NCBI GenBank assembly: GCA_016702745.1
Contig: JADJDJ010000004.1
Location: 434,001 to 498,000 of the forward strand
Source: Chitinophagaceae bacterium
GTDB lineage: Bacteria; Bacteroidota; Bacteroidia; Chitinophagales; Chitinophagaceae
Reading direction: 5' to 3'
Length of the DNA: 64,000 bases
Shown: positions 1 through 8,900 of the stretch, piece by piece
Layout: each line of letters begins with the position of its first letter
Position numbering within the stretch: position 1 is the first letter of the stretch
Made by a program: the position numbers and the translations under genes
Notes under the pieces: generated by a model
What the model was told of the DNA's origin: nothing
Databases searched by the model: none
What the model saw: the letters and a program-made list of their open reading frames with translations, nothing else

Positions 1-1538
1 TGCTCAATACTGTTTTCGGTAAAAGGCTGGATGATCATTGCCGGGATCTGAACAAGGTCGGCTTCCAGTTCTTTATCCGCGGTAATGCTGTATTCAAATT
101 TTTTGGGGAACCTTATTTTCTGCACATCGAGGTATTCTGACAAAAAAATCATTTCCTGCTCAACTGTAACATAATCTTTGTAAGTACTCTCGAGCGTCTC
201 CCGCATAATATGACTGAATTTGGAAAGATTGGCGGCAATGGCTTCCCCGTCATTTTCACGTACTGCATAGCTCTGTAAGGTAGCAAGGGCATTGAAAAAG
301 AAATGGGGATTCATTCTGGCACGGTTCAACCGCTGTTCGGTTTCCAGGATTTTTTGTTTATGCTTCAGGGATTGCTGCCTTAGAAAAAAGGCAATTACCA
401 GTGCGGTGAGCAGGCCGGCGAGACCAAAAAGCAGGTAGATCTGTTTTTGCTGGGCCAGCTCCCGGATGGTCTTTTCATTCTTTGCCTGGTTATACTTTTT
501 CTCCAGCTCAGTCACGGCCGCCAGTTTTTCTTCAGTGCCAATGCTGTCTGCGATCAATCTTTCCTTTTTATAGGCAGTTAGTGCCAGTGCATGATTGCCT
601 GAAGCTTCTGCGATATCATGTATCAGCAGGTAAGTAGCTGCGATGGTGGCCGGTGATTTGAGCAACTGATCATAGCGCAGTGTGGAATCAGCAAACTGTG
701 CTGCCAGATCAAACTGTTTCCTGCTGAAATATATCTTGGTTTTATCTTTAAAATTTGCCGACAGTTCAGGGAAATCAACCCGGCGGTCGAGGTGTTTCAG
801 GTTCTGGTCAATATAAAAAAGTGCTTTATCATACTCTTTTTTCTCAGTTGCCACAGCAATCAAACGACTATTGACTGTAATAAAAGACTCTTTTTCAAAA
901 GGAATTGTTCTGACAATGGAAAGCCCGGCCTCTGCATAAAATGCTGTGGTATCCAGATAAGCTGGCTGGTTGTTTTGTTTATAATAGGTGTAATAACGCT
1001 GGGCGGCTCTGGCCAAAAGGACCGCTTTTTCTGCGGAGCTTTTCAAACGGTTAATCATCCCAATGGCTTTTCTGCAATATTCAATGCCCTTCTCTGTTTG
1101 TTTAAACTCATTGAAAATATTGGAAATATTCAGCAGCCCTCTGCAATAGTTCAATGTATCCTTTCTCTTTTCAAAAATGGAGACTATTTTCAGCTCCATT
1201 TCAATAGCGCCCTTAAAATCCGAACGATTGGCGTACAAATTGTCCAGCATTTGGTAAAAAATAAGAAACTCATCTTCCGGGCATCCCTGCTTTTCAAGTA
1301 AATTGATCGCTTTGTTTAAAAAGATTTCGGCTGAGTCCAGTTCCCGCCGGATCAGCAAAGCCCTTCCTTTAATGCGATAACCCTGAATTACGCAGGCAGG
1401 CTGCTTTGTCTTTAACAGACTGTCTGCATCCAACGCATTCCTGTTAACATCAGTAATCCCGGCACAGGAACAGTTTTCCTGTGCCACAGCCAAAATGGCG
1501 CAATGAAGCATCAGCAGTAAAGCCACCACTCTTCTCAT
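1..1538 (-). CDS. LytS-type sensor histidine kinase, C-terminus cut by the window edge
   Basis: At least 512 codons are read; the ATPase domain runs off the window. The start MRRVVALLLMLHCAILAVAQ is a signal peptide. It is followed by a periplasmic stretch of about 300 residues that looks like TPR helices, one membrane segment (IYLLFGLAGLLTALVIAFFL), a short coiled coil, and the histidine-kinase signature RMNPHFFFNALATLQS, where His is the predicted phosphoacceptor. The sequence QIPAMIIQPFTENSIEH near the edge is the N box. This is the His_kinase (LytS/YehU) architecture common in Bacteroidota, usually paired with a LytTR response regulator; any partner would lie beyond base 1. The sensed signal is unknown. 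Confidence 0.9.
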   Translation of the reverse strand, partial: MRRVVALLLMLHCAILAVAQENCSCAGITDVNRNALDADSLLKTKQPACVIQGYRIKGRALLIRRELDSAEIFLNKAINLLEKQGCPEDEFLIFYQMLDNLYANRSDFKGAIEMELKIVSIFEKRKDTLNYCRGLLNISNIFNEFKQTEKGIEYCRKAIGMINRLKSSAEKAVLLARAAQRYYTYYKQNNQPAYLDTTAFYAEAGLSIVRTIPFEKESFITVNSRLIAVATEKKEYDKALFYIDQNLKHLDRRVDFPELSANFKDKTKIYFSRKQFDLAAQFADSTLRYDQLLKSPATIAATYLLIHDIAEASGNHALALTAYKKERLIADSIGTEEKLAAVTELEKKYNQAKNEKTIRELAQQKQIYLLFGLAGLLTALVIAFFLRQQSLKHKQKILETEQRLNRARMNPHFFFNALATLQSYAVRENDGEAIAANLSKFSHIMRETLESTYKDYVTVEQEMIFLSEYLDVQKIRFPKKFEYSITADKELEADLVQIPAMIIQPFTENSIE

Positions 1539-1547
1539 AAAATAAAT

Positions 1548-2108
1548 TTATACATCTACCAGTGCCGGTACAGCTGTTCCATTGATGATTCCCAGCAGGC
1601 AGTTTACACAATGGACTGCATGTAAAATAAGTAAAGAACTGCATTCCAGCCTGTATTCCTCATTGATTTGAATGCGGTATTCATGTCCCCGGAATTTCCA
1701 GTTTATCAGGGGGTGAATGGTCAGTAGTTCTTCTTTTTTGCGGTTCACAAGATCAAAACGGCCATTGTATTTCCCGCTTTTCCGAACGGTATAATTCCGG
1801 CGCAGGGAGGATTGATTCAGGCTGATCGTTCCGCCTGGCCGAAGGGCCGCTAAAAACTGTTTATGGCCAGAACCTTGTGCCTTGACCATACTCACCCATC
1901 TGCCCGGTTGGCTGTACCTGATCTCTACCAGTTGTTCATCAGCCCTGATCTGCGCCATCTTCATATCTGCATGGGCATACATCAGCTCCCCGCACAGATG
2001 ACCTTCGTGGTCCAGCAATAAATAATGATGAGCTGTTTTGATTTGTATCCGCACCCTTGCTTTTTTGTAAGCTATCCCTGCAGCAGGCCGGTAATATATC
2101 AGTTTCAT
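1548..2108 (-). CDS. conserved hypothetical protein, about 186 aa
   Basis: Not recognised with certainty. It has no signal peptide and is rich in beta-strand-like segments. The C-terminal half (YTVRKSGKYNGRFDLVNRKK, then HEYRIQINEEYRLECSSLLI, ending in a hydrophobic helix LILHAVHCVNCLLGIING) loosely resembles tubby/LURP-one-like beta-barrel proteins with a central helix; this is a weak inference. The gene ends 9 nt before the start of the sensor kinase on the same strand, so the two are probably co-transcribed. Confidence 0.6.
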   Translation of the reverse strand: MKLIYYRPAAGIAYKKARVRIQIKTAHHYLLLDHEGHLCGELMYAHADMKMAQIRADEQLVEIRYSQPGRWVSMVKAQGSGHKQFLAALRPGGTISLNQSSLRRNYTVRKSGKYNGRFDLVNRKKEELLTIHPLINWKFRGHEYRIQINEEYRLECSSLLILHAVHCVNCLLGIINGTAVPALVDV

Positions 2109-2172
2109 AGATTGGAGCCCTGCGCTAACGGGTATCCATCAATTTTTAATAAGTGATTGGCTGAAAAAAGGG

Positions 2173-2204
2173 CAAAAAAAAGCCCGCTTTTGAAAAAGCA
2201 GGCT
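2173..2204 (-). terminator. intrinsic terminator behind the 2291-2638 lipoprotein gene
   Basis: On the minus strand an 11-bp stem (AGCCTGCTTTT pairing with AAAAGCGGGCT, one mismatch) is followed directly by a run of eight T. It lies about 85 nt past the stop codon of the minus-strand gene at 2291. Confidence 0.75.
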
Positions 2205-2290
2205 GACTTTCCACATCAATGGACTATTAACCAAAATGGGTTGTATAGAGATACCTCCCAACCTTAAGTACATACTTTTCGATCATCATC

Positions 2291-2638
2291 TTATTCAGGC
2301 ATCAGGGCGTTGAATTGCCTCAAAAAAGGCTCCCGTTCCTGTCCCGGAATGGTATCCAGTATCTGCGCCATCTTCTGGTGAAGAAAGGTTCTGGCTTGTA
2401 ATATCCGGTAATACAGGCCTCTTTCGTTTGGGTCCCTTTCCATGTTATACGACTTATTCATCAGGCGAAGCTGAGCAGCAGCGGCCAATACATCTTCCCT
2501 CGTTACTACAGCAGCCGTATCAATCAGCCATTCAAACTGCACTGCTACGGTTTTCTTTTTATTGTTCGTTCCGGTATTTACTTTACATGAAAACAGGAAT
2601 AACATCAATAAAATCACTTTGCTGCTAACTGGCCGCAT
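2291..2638 (-). CDS. small putative lipoprotein
   Basis: 115 residues. The N-terminus MRPVSSKVILLMLFLFSCKV is a lipoprotein signal with the lipobox Cys at about residue 18. The mature part is short, helical and charged (for example REDVLAAAAQLRLMNKSYNM and YYRILQARTFLHQKMAQILD). No family was recognised. An intrinsic terminator follows, and upstream is a divergent region of about 200 nt, so it appears monocistronic. Confidence 0.6.
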   Translation of the reverse strand: MRPVSSKVILLMLFLFSCKVNTGTNNKKKTVAVQFEWLIDTAAVVTREDVLAAAAQLRLMNKSYNMERDPNERGLYYRILQARTFLHQKMAQILDTIPGQEREPFLRQFNALMPE

Positions 2639-2843
2639 CGCCTTTATTTAAAACAAAGCTATAAGCTCAGGGCGGATGAAATAAGGCTAATTAACCAGTC
2701 AGCCTTTCATTTTAATATCTGTATCAGCCAGAGTGGAATCATTTTCAAACCGGTTGTTAAATCAATCGCCACGCTTACAAATACAAATCACCCTGTGATA
2801 TATTAGCCCTAAAGGCGTCCTATCCATTCACTACTTTGTAGGA

Positions 2844-3275
2844 ATGAAAAAAATCCGTTACTACCTGATCTTTTCTGCCCTGGCCCTGTTGATACTCCTT
2901 TTTGCTTTTCGCAGGGAAAAATCCAGCTATAAAAAAAATCCTTCCCAGTCAAAATTGCTTTCCGTTGCGGAGTGTATCAGACTCAGTGCTGATCCCGGTA
3001 ATGCGCAGCTGAATTTTACCGTCAGGGGAATTTATACCGGCAGCGAACAAAAAGAAGGACAATCCCTTATTATTCTACAAAGTGATACCCCCGGAACCGA
3101 TACCAGTCAGCTCTATTGCATCATCCGTCCGGAGCAGGCAAAAGCCTGTCAGCAATTACACAAGGGAAATGAATTAGTGGTTTCCGGAAAACTCCAATCA
3201 GGGAAAGGCCGGCCGTCGCTGCATGATGTGACCGTGGTCAGTGAAAATATAATCGACGAGGCCGGCACTTATTAA
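2844..3275 (+). CDS. membrane-anchored small protein, possible OB-fold
   Basis: 143 residues. One N-terminal membrane segment (YYLIFSALALLILLFAF, residues 5-21) is followed by a mature domain of about 110 residues with alternating strands (LNFTVRGIYTGSEQ, SLIILQSD, LYCIIRPEQAKACQQLHKGN, ELVVSGKLQSGKG, LHDVTVVSEN). The pattern, especially the GNELVVSGKL turn, resembles the OB-fold tRNA_anti-like proteins of Bacteroidota. This is a fold-level inference; no enzymatic residues are evident. The gene stands alone on the plus strand. Confidence 0.65.
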   Translation: MKKIRYYLIFSALALLILLFAFRREKSSYKKNPSQSKLLSVAECIRLSADPGNAQLNFTVRGIYTGSEQKEGQSLIILQSDTPGTDTSQLYCIIRPEQAKACQQLHKGNELVVSGKLQSGKGRPSLHDVTVVSENIIDEAGTY

Positions 3276-3368
3276 AAATCTGTTGTACCGGTTGATGCAG
3301 GATGGTAGATTATTGGTTTAGTCAAAAAGAACGATGAAAGCTGAATAGTTTTCCGTTTAAAAAAAACC

Positions 3369-4271
3369 ATGAAAACTATCCCCCTCTCCCTTTTTGCGTT
3401 CCTGCTTTTCAGTTTTGCGGCCAGGGCCCAACCCTCGGGGTATACCCGTGGTGGCGCGGAAGCCACGATGAAGCAAATGAAATTGCTGTTTACCGAATCA
3501 TTTCTTTTCTCCAAGGGTTCGCCGAATATACCTGGCGATCTGGCCAACAGTAAACCGGCTGTATTGGCAGCACTGGCAGAAAGTGATAAAGTTATTTCCG
3601 AGTTTGATCAAAAAGTGATTGAATTCATCCAGTCGAAACCCACTGCCGCTATTCTCAAAAGCAATTACACCAATGTTGTCAGCATTTCAAAACGCGCAGC
3701 CTTTGCTATCGAAAAAGCGGCCAGCGCCAAAGACGAATACCGGGTGATGAGTGCGGTGGTCTTCTTACAGGAACTCTATCTCTACAAAGCCTATATCAAT
3801 GCAGCGATCAGGCTCTACCCCGAAGCCATCTCTTTACAGGAACAACTGGAAGGACTGGATGCCGCTATTACGAAACAAGGCAGCCGGGAAGATTATATCG
3901 CCAAAATGGAAAAGAATCAACTTGATTATGTGAAAAGCCTGCGGATGAAAAAAGCGGTAGCCAGCGATCCTGCCATTGAAAAAATGGTCAAGAACTCCTA
4001 CGAATCCAGCTGGGCGGCCGATAAACTAACCGTCGTAAAAGTGCATATCGTCAGTAACTGGGTGATTGAAAAAAATGTACTGGATATCCCACTGAACAAA
4101 GAGCTGGAAGTCAATATGGCCATCAAAAAAGCGGATGGAAGCTGTGCCCTTGCAGCGGGAACGGTGCGATCTGTGTATGAAGGAGGTGGCAAATATGGCG
4201 CCCCTTACCTAACAATGCCCACTCCCCCAACTACCGTTCCCTGTGAAAACATTCCCAACACTTCAAAATAA
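3369..4271 (+). CDS. secreted hypothetical protein, first of a tandem paralogue pair
   Basis: 300 residues starting with a clear signal peptide (MKTIPLSLFAFLLFSFAARAQ). The middle is helical and charged (residues 60-210). The last 90 residues hold SNWVIEKNVLDIPLNKELEV, a Cys in DGSCAL, and a second Cys in VPCENI near the end. The same layout (SNWYIKKNEISG, a Cys in EGRCWI, then VCENL) ends the next gene, so the two are divergent tandem duplicates. The pair of C-terminal Cys may form a disulfide. The stop codon is immediately followed by the ATG of the next gene, indicating one operon. Function unknown. Confidence 0.75.
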   Translation: MKTIPLSLFAFLLFSFAARAQPSGYTRGGAEATMKQMKLLFTESFLFSKGSPNIPGDLANSKPAVLAALAESDKVISEFDQKVIEFIQSKPTAAILKSNYTNVVSISKRAAFAIEKAASAKDEYRVMSAVVFLQELYLYKAYINAAIRLYPEAISLQEQLEGLDAAITKQGSREDYIAKMEKNQLDYVKSLRMKKAVASDPAIEKMVKNSYESSWAADKLTVVKVHIVSNWVIEKNVLDIPLNKELEVNMAIKKADGSCALAAGTVRSVYEGGGKYGAPYLTMPTPPTTVPCENIPNTSK

Positions 4272-5222
4272 ATGATGATGAAAAAAAATATGCTCCTGAT
4301 CAGTTTCATTACACTAACAGTCGCATCTTCCCATGCACAACCCGGAAGAGGAGAGAATCCTAAATTTGATCCGGCCTTCAACCCTTATGAAAAAGTACTG
4401 GATGATACGGCCCGGGGAAAAAGAACGGCCCGGTTCTTAAAGTATCTAACCACACCTGAGGTGCTTAGGGATTATTTTTACAGTTCCCCCTGTAATGATT
4501 TTGCGGTGCTGGCTGATACAAGGATCAGCCAGTTCAAAGCATTTGTAGAGAAATTCAAATCCATGCCAATGGATCCCAAACAAATGAAAATAGCAGAAGA
4601 TAATTACAAAAAAAAAGGACTCGCAAAACTCAATGCCGATCTGGCCTATGAAATAGAACACCTGGAGAAACAGGGATCCTATACCGGAAATGCAAAAGAG
4701 CCTATTGAAAATATTATATGCCGTGCCAAGGGGAATATTCAGACTCTTAAAAACAACCTGGCTTATCTGGAAGCAGTAAAGGAATTCTTTCCTTCCACAC
4801 CTGGACTGGAGGAGGCTATTCAAACCGCCCGCGACGGCATCAGCAAATATGGCAATAACAAAACCATCATCGCTTCCATCAAATCAAATAAAAATGAAGC
4901 CATTGCCAATGTGTACCTACCCAAAGCCGTTGCACAAAATGCCGAATGGGAAGGCTGGTTCAGCAAATGGTTTGCCAGGGAGTACCCGGGGTATACATTG
5001 GTGAGGCAGTCATTGTTATCTTCCAACTGGTATATCAAGAAAAATGAAATCAGCGGCAATCCGGAATACCGGCACCTTGGTACTGCCATCGGCGCCAAAG
5101 ACACGGAGGGTAGATGCTGGATTATCAAAGTAGATCTGTTCCAGGATTATCTCGGAGGAAAATTTGATGCATCCCGGTTCAAACTGGGAGGTAAAGATGA
5201 AATGGTTTGTGAGAATCTGTAA
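4272..5222 (+). CDS. secreted hypothetical protein, second of a tandem paralogue pair
   Basis: 316 residues. The signal peptide MLLISFITLTVASSHAQ follows a short basic start; three ATG codons lie in a row (4272, 4275, 4278) and the one used cannot be decided. The body is helical with many Lys and Glu. The C-terminal 90 residues mirror the upstream gene, including SNWYIKKNEI and the two conserved Cys. It begins directly after the stop of the first paralogue and ends at a strong terminator hairpin. No known domain was recognised. Confidence 0.75.
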   Translation: MMMKKNMLLISFITLTVASSHAQPGRGENPKFDPAFNPYEKVLDDTARGKRTARFLKYLTTPEVLRDYFYSSPCNDFAVLADTRISQFKAFVEKFKSMPMDPKQMKIAEDNYKKKGLAKLNADLAYEIEHLEKQGSYTGNAKEPIENIICRAKGNIQTLKNNLAYLEAVKEFFPSTPGLEEAIQTARDGISKYGNNKTIIASIKSNKNEAIANVYLPKAVAQNAEWEGWFSKWFAREYPGYTLVRQSLLSSNWYIKKNEISGNPEYRHLGTAIGAKDTEGRCWIIKVDLFQDYLGGKFDASRFKLGGKDEMVCENL

Positions 5223-5227
5223 ATAAA

Positions 5228-5276
5228 AAAGACTGACTCCATAATTTGATTAAGCTTTTATGGAGTCAGTCTTTCT
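5228..5276. terminator. bidirectional intrinsic terminator between convergent genes
   Basis: A perfect 17-bp inverted repeat (arms 5228-5244 and 5258-5274, AAAGACTGACTCCATAA and its complement) with a 13-nt loop. A-rich and T-rich flanks on both sides let it act in both directions, closing the plus-strand paralogue pair and the minus-strand lipoprotein gene. Confidence 0.85.
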
Positions 5277-5284
5277 TCAAAAAA

Positions 5285-5733
5285 TTATTTTGCAGCCTTC
5301 TCCAGCTTTTCCAACTCAATCCGCATCAAAGCCAGCATCAGATTACATTCACTATCCTTTCTTTTTTCAGGGATTCCACCATTTTCCGGGTTACTTCAAC
5401 TTTATCTCCACCAATTGACTTATGCTTTTTGTCCATTTCCTCCAGGCATGTTTTCGCTTCCGTCCCGGGTTTAGCCACCTGCATTAATGCAGCGTTCATT
5501 TGAGTCAAAGTAGCTTCGGGTAATTGTTTGATACCGGCCATGTAAGTTTCCCCGGCATTTGCCGCCACTGCTGCATCGTTAAACAATTTAATCGCTTCTG
5601 CCGGCAGGCTGTCGTTGATTTTATTAAAGCAGCCGCACATTTCATTCGTCATCTCATCTGTTTTTCCGGAAGAAGAGGAAGAACAGGATACCAGGACGGC
5701 TGCTACCGCAGCAGACAAAAAGATTCTTTTCAT
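5285..5733 (-). CDS. small lipoprotein with an apparent frameshift near its C-terminus
   Basis: The signal MKRIFLSAAVAAVLVSCSSSSSG has a lipobox Cys at about residue 17. The mature domain carries MCGCFNKINDSLP and a later Cys (AKTCLEEMDKK). As sequenced, the frame ends at 5338 with an atypical tail (RIVNVI). Adding one A to the six-A run at 5362-5367 (T on the plus strand) opens RKDSECNLMLALMRIELEKL and a further few residues to a stop at 5285, just before the terminator, giving 149 residues. The extended tail is coding-like, so the true gene is probably the longer one. Function unknown. Confidence 0.65.
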
Positions 5734-5842
5734 TTTTATTGTAAATAAAAGGCAGGAAGGTCGAATCTGACAAGGGCTTTATTCCGAAGTGCTCAGCGAT
5801 TAACAGCTCACCCTGATTAATTAACAATTGCAAAAAGGCGCT

Positions 5843-8788
5843 TCAATTATCAGCACCCAAGGCCTGGTAAATTGCATCCTGAATTTTACCACGGATGGAA
5901 AGTTGCCCCAGTTTATTATTATCCCGGGTGGGATATACACGGTTGGAAAGAAAAACGTAGACGATATTGTATTTGGGATCCACCCACACACAGGTGCCTG
6001 TAAAACCCGTATGCCCAAAGCCACTGGAAGAAATCATAGAAGAAGGATAGGGCTCTTTCCGGATGGCATTGTCCTTTTCAGGTTTATCAAATCCATACCC
6101 CCGGCGGCTGTTCTTACTATGATATGCAGTGAACAGATCAATGGTTTCTTTTTTCAGGTAACGATTTCCGTTGAACTCACCGCCATTGAGCAGCATCTGG
6201 TATAACATAGCCAGATCATACGCATTGGAGAACAATCCTGCATGTCCGGCTACGCCCCCAAACATAGAAGCGCCTTCATCATGCACATCTCCCTGGGTGG
6301 TTTGGCGGCGAAAATGTTTTTCTGTTTCTGTAGGTACCATTTTTTCTTTGCCAAAGCGTTCCCGGGGTTTAAATCCTGTACTAGCCATCCCCATCGGCCG
6401 ATAAAAAGTTTTTTGAACGTATTCATCCAGTTTCATCCCGCTTATCTGCTCCACAATCTTTCCCAGAAAAATAAAATCATTATCACTGTACACATATTTG
6501 CCGGCTGCGGTCAATGGGCTTTTAAGGATGCGGGCAAACATGGTATCCTCCCAGTCGTTGCGCATGTAAATATTATCCGCCACCCGCACGGTAAATCCCG
6601 CTTCCGGTTTTTCGCGGTAGATGGCCGGATTTGGCACCCCGGTTTTTTCATCAATGGTTTCTTTGTAAAAAGGAATAAAAGGCACGAGCCCAGCCTGGTG
6701 CAGGAGGATATCATCTATTTCCAGGTTCTCTTTATTGGTACCCCTGACAATGGGGAGGTAGTCACCTAACTTTTTTTTTAAATCCAGCTTCCCTTGCTCA
6801 TAGAGCTTCATCACAGATACAGTGGTAGCGGATATTTTGGTAACGGATGCCAGATCGAAAATACTTTCCAGACTTACAGGCTGTGCATTCTCATATTTAT
6901 AATTGCCAAATGCTTTATGGTACACAATTTCTCCTTCATGTACTGCCAGCACAACGGAACCCGGAAATACTTTTTGTGCAATGGCATCTGAAACAATCGT
7001 GTCGGCTTTTGACAACTGATCAAGTCGGTGCCAGGATACATCTTTCTCATTTTTGACGATGCCCGCACCAAATTTGAAACGGCAGACTGAAACCGGCAGT
7101 TTGCCCTGCAGTTCAAATTTTCCGGACAAATAATCTGCAGCTGCCTGTTGTGTCAGCGCATCATCCTGGTAACAGGCGAGCAGGGTCCAGGCATCACAAA
7201 AATTCTTCGTGGCCAGTACATTGCCAAAAGTCATCGTGACGGTCTTGATAAAATTCAGTTGCTTATAAAGATTAATGGCTGTTGCACTGATGCCAAAATT
7301 ATCTGCAGGTTTCAGGGAATAATTATGAATGCCTACAATGATCACATCATATTTACCATCCTTGGGAACGGCTTTGAGGATTTCATCGGCCTTGGCCTGC
7401 CCGTCTTTGTAGGAGAAGCTAAACACATCTGCCCCGAAATCTTTTTGCATTCTCTTTCCAAAATCGTTCAGTTCTGTTGAACCGATACCGATATAGGCAA
7501 TCTTTCCGGGGCCGGTTTTTTCATTACCGAAATTCCGGGCAGCTGTCAGCGGCACTACGGCATAGTCCATTCTTGAAGCGGTTGTGCTGGCCTGGTTCAA
7601 TAAAGTGATACTGTGCCGGGCTACTTCATAACGGATCGCATCTGTTTTCGCATTCAGGTCAGCCAGCAGATTATTGGTATCCACCCACTGCGTTTTATTC
7701 AGACCCAGACTATATTTGGCCGCCAGCACTTTCCGGGTTTTGACATAAATATCTTCCCAGCTTAACCTTTTATCGGCGATAGCCTTTTTAATGGCTTCAA
7801 TAGATTCGGGCACACTGGCAGGCAGGCAAAGCATATCGTTACCTGCGATTAAAGCTTCTACTGAAATCACGCCATCCGGGAAATACTTGGCTACCCCTTT
7901 CATCTCCAGGGCATCGGTAAAAGTAAGTCCGTTATAATGCAGACTATTCCGCAGCAGATCGGTTACATTATTTTTTGAAATAGAAGTGGCGCGATTAGCG
8001 GTATTATCAATTGCCGGAATCGCCAGGTGGGCAATCATCACACTGCCGATACCGGCATCAAAGACAGCTTTAAATGGCACCAGTTCCATAGAATCGAGCT
8101 GGGCCATTGATTTTTTGATCACAGGCAGGTCAAAATGCGAATCCACATCCACATCGCCATGACCGGGAAAATGTTTGGCGCAGGCCATAATGCCTGCGTC
8201 CTGCATTCCCTTCATATAGGCAACCCCATAACGGGACACTTTGTCTTTGTCTTCCCCAAATGATCGATACCCAATCACCGGATTATTCGGATTATTATTG
8301 ATATCAACCACCGGCGCATAGTTCACATGCACCCCGATTCTTTTACATTGTTCTCCCACGGCAATACCCATGGTGTATACCAGTCTCTCGTCATTGATGG
8401 AACCCAGTGTTAACTGAAAGGGGAATTTGGTCACACTATCCAGGCGCATCCCCAATCCCCATTCCCCGTCAATCGTCACCATCAGGGGTGTTTTGACAAT
8501 ACCCTGGTAGAAATTAGTGAGGTTGGCTTGTCTGACCGGCCCGCCCTGGAAAAAGCAAAGCGCTCCCACATTGTATTTCTGGATATCTGCCGTCACTTTG
8601 GCTACATGGTCAGCCCCCAGATTGGAATGGGCCCGGACCACCATCAATTGGGCAATTCTTTCCTCATTACTAAGGGAATTGAAGACACTGTCGACCCATT
8701 GTTCCTTTTTCAGGTCACTTTTATACTGGGCCAGCAAAATTTGCGGAAGAAAGACGATAAAAAAGAAGACCGGTTTAATCAGCTTCAT
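5843..8788 (-). CDS. glycoside hydrolase family 3 (NagZ-like) fused to a beta-lactamase-like serine hydrolase
   Basis: 981 residues with a signal peptide (start at ATG 8788; an upstream in-frame TTG is less likely). The N-terminal half is a GH3 beta-N-acetylhexosaminidase. It has KHFPGHGDVDVDSHFDLPV at about 205-223, the NagZ catalytic His/Asp loop, and TFTDALEMKGV at about 290 with the candidate nucleophile Asp. The C-terminal half, from about residue 600, is a class C beta-lactamase/PBP-like domain with SVTK (about 648), YSDN, and HTG in FGHTGFTGT. The protein is exported, so it probably acts on muropeptides or cell-wall glycans in the periplasm. This fusion is a known Bacteroidota architecture. 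It is divergent from mutL. Confidence 0.92.
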   Translation of the reverse strand: MKLIKPVFFFIVFLPQILLAQYKSDLKKEQWVDSVFNSLSNEERIAQLMVVRAHSNLGADHVAKVTADIQKYNVGALCFFQGGPVRQANLTNFYQGIVKTPLMVTIDGEWGLGMRLDSVTKFPFQLTLGSINDERLVYTMGIAVGEQCKRIGVHVNYAPVVDINNNPNNPVIGYRSFGEDKDKVSRYGVAYMKGMQDAGIMACAKHFPGHGDVDVDSHFDLPVIKKSMAQLDSMELVPFKAVFDAGIGSVMIAHLAIPAIDNTANRATSISKNNVTDLLRNSLHYNGLTFTDALEMKGVAKYFPDGVISVEALIAGNDMLCLPASVPESIEAIKKAIADKRLSWEDIYVKTRKVLAAKYSLGLNKTQWVDTNNLLADLNAKTDAIRYEVARHSITLLNQASTTASRMDYAVVPLTAARNFGNEKTGPGKIAYIGIGSTELNDFGKRMQKDFGADVFSFSYKDGQAKADEILKAVPKDGKYDVIIVGIHNYSLKPADNFGISATAINLYKQLNFIKTVTMTFGNVLATKNFCDAWTLLACYQDDALTQQAAADYLSGKFELQGKLPVSVCRFKFGAGIVKNEKDVSWHRLDQLSKADTIVSDAIAQKVFPGSVVLAVHEGEIVYHKAFGNYKYENAQPVSLESIFDLASVTKISATTVSVMKLYEQGKLDLKKKLGDYLPIVRGTNKENLEIDDILLHQAGLVPFIPFYKETIDEKTGVPNPAIYREKPEAGFTVRVADNIYMRNDWEDTMFARILKSPLTAAGKYVYSDNDFIFLGKIVEQISGMKLDEYVQKTFYRPMGMASTGFKPRERFGKEKMVPTETEKHFRRQTTQGDVHDEGASMFGGVAGHAGLFSNAYDLAMLYQMLLNGGEFNGNRYLKKETIDLFTAYHSKNSRRGYGFDKPEKDNAIRKEPYPSSMISSSGFGHTGFTGTCVWVDPKYNIVYVFLSNRVYPTRDNNKLGQLSIRGKIQDAIYQALGADN

Positions 8789-8874
8789 GGCAGACAATTA
8801 AGTGATGGAATGAGTATTAAAAATACCCATTTTGGCCCAAAGGAATCCTTAAACTTCCTTAAAAATGAATTAGT

Positions 8875-8882
8875 TATTTTTG
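8875..8882 (+). promoter_or_regulatory. -7 promoter box of mutL
   Basis: TATTTTTG matches the Bacteroidota -7 consensus TAnnTTTG. A possible TTG start at 8880 overlaps this box and could not be in the transcript, which supports the GTG at 8901 as the mutL start. Confidence 0.5.
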
Positions 8883-8900
8883 CCGGCTAAACCTGGATTT

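Noticed and set aside
8880..8900. TTG 8880 as the mutL start
   Set aside because: It overlaps the TATTTTTG promoter box; GTG 8901 gives the usual MutL N-terminus.
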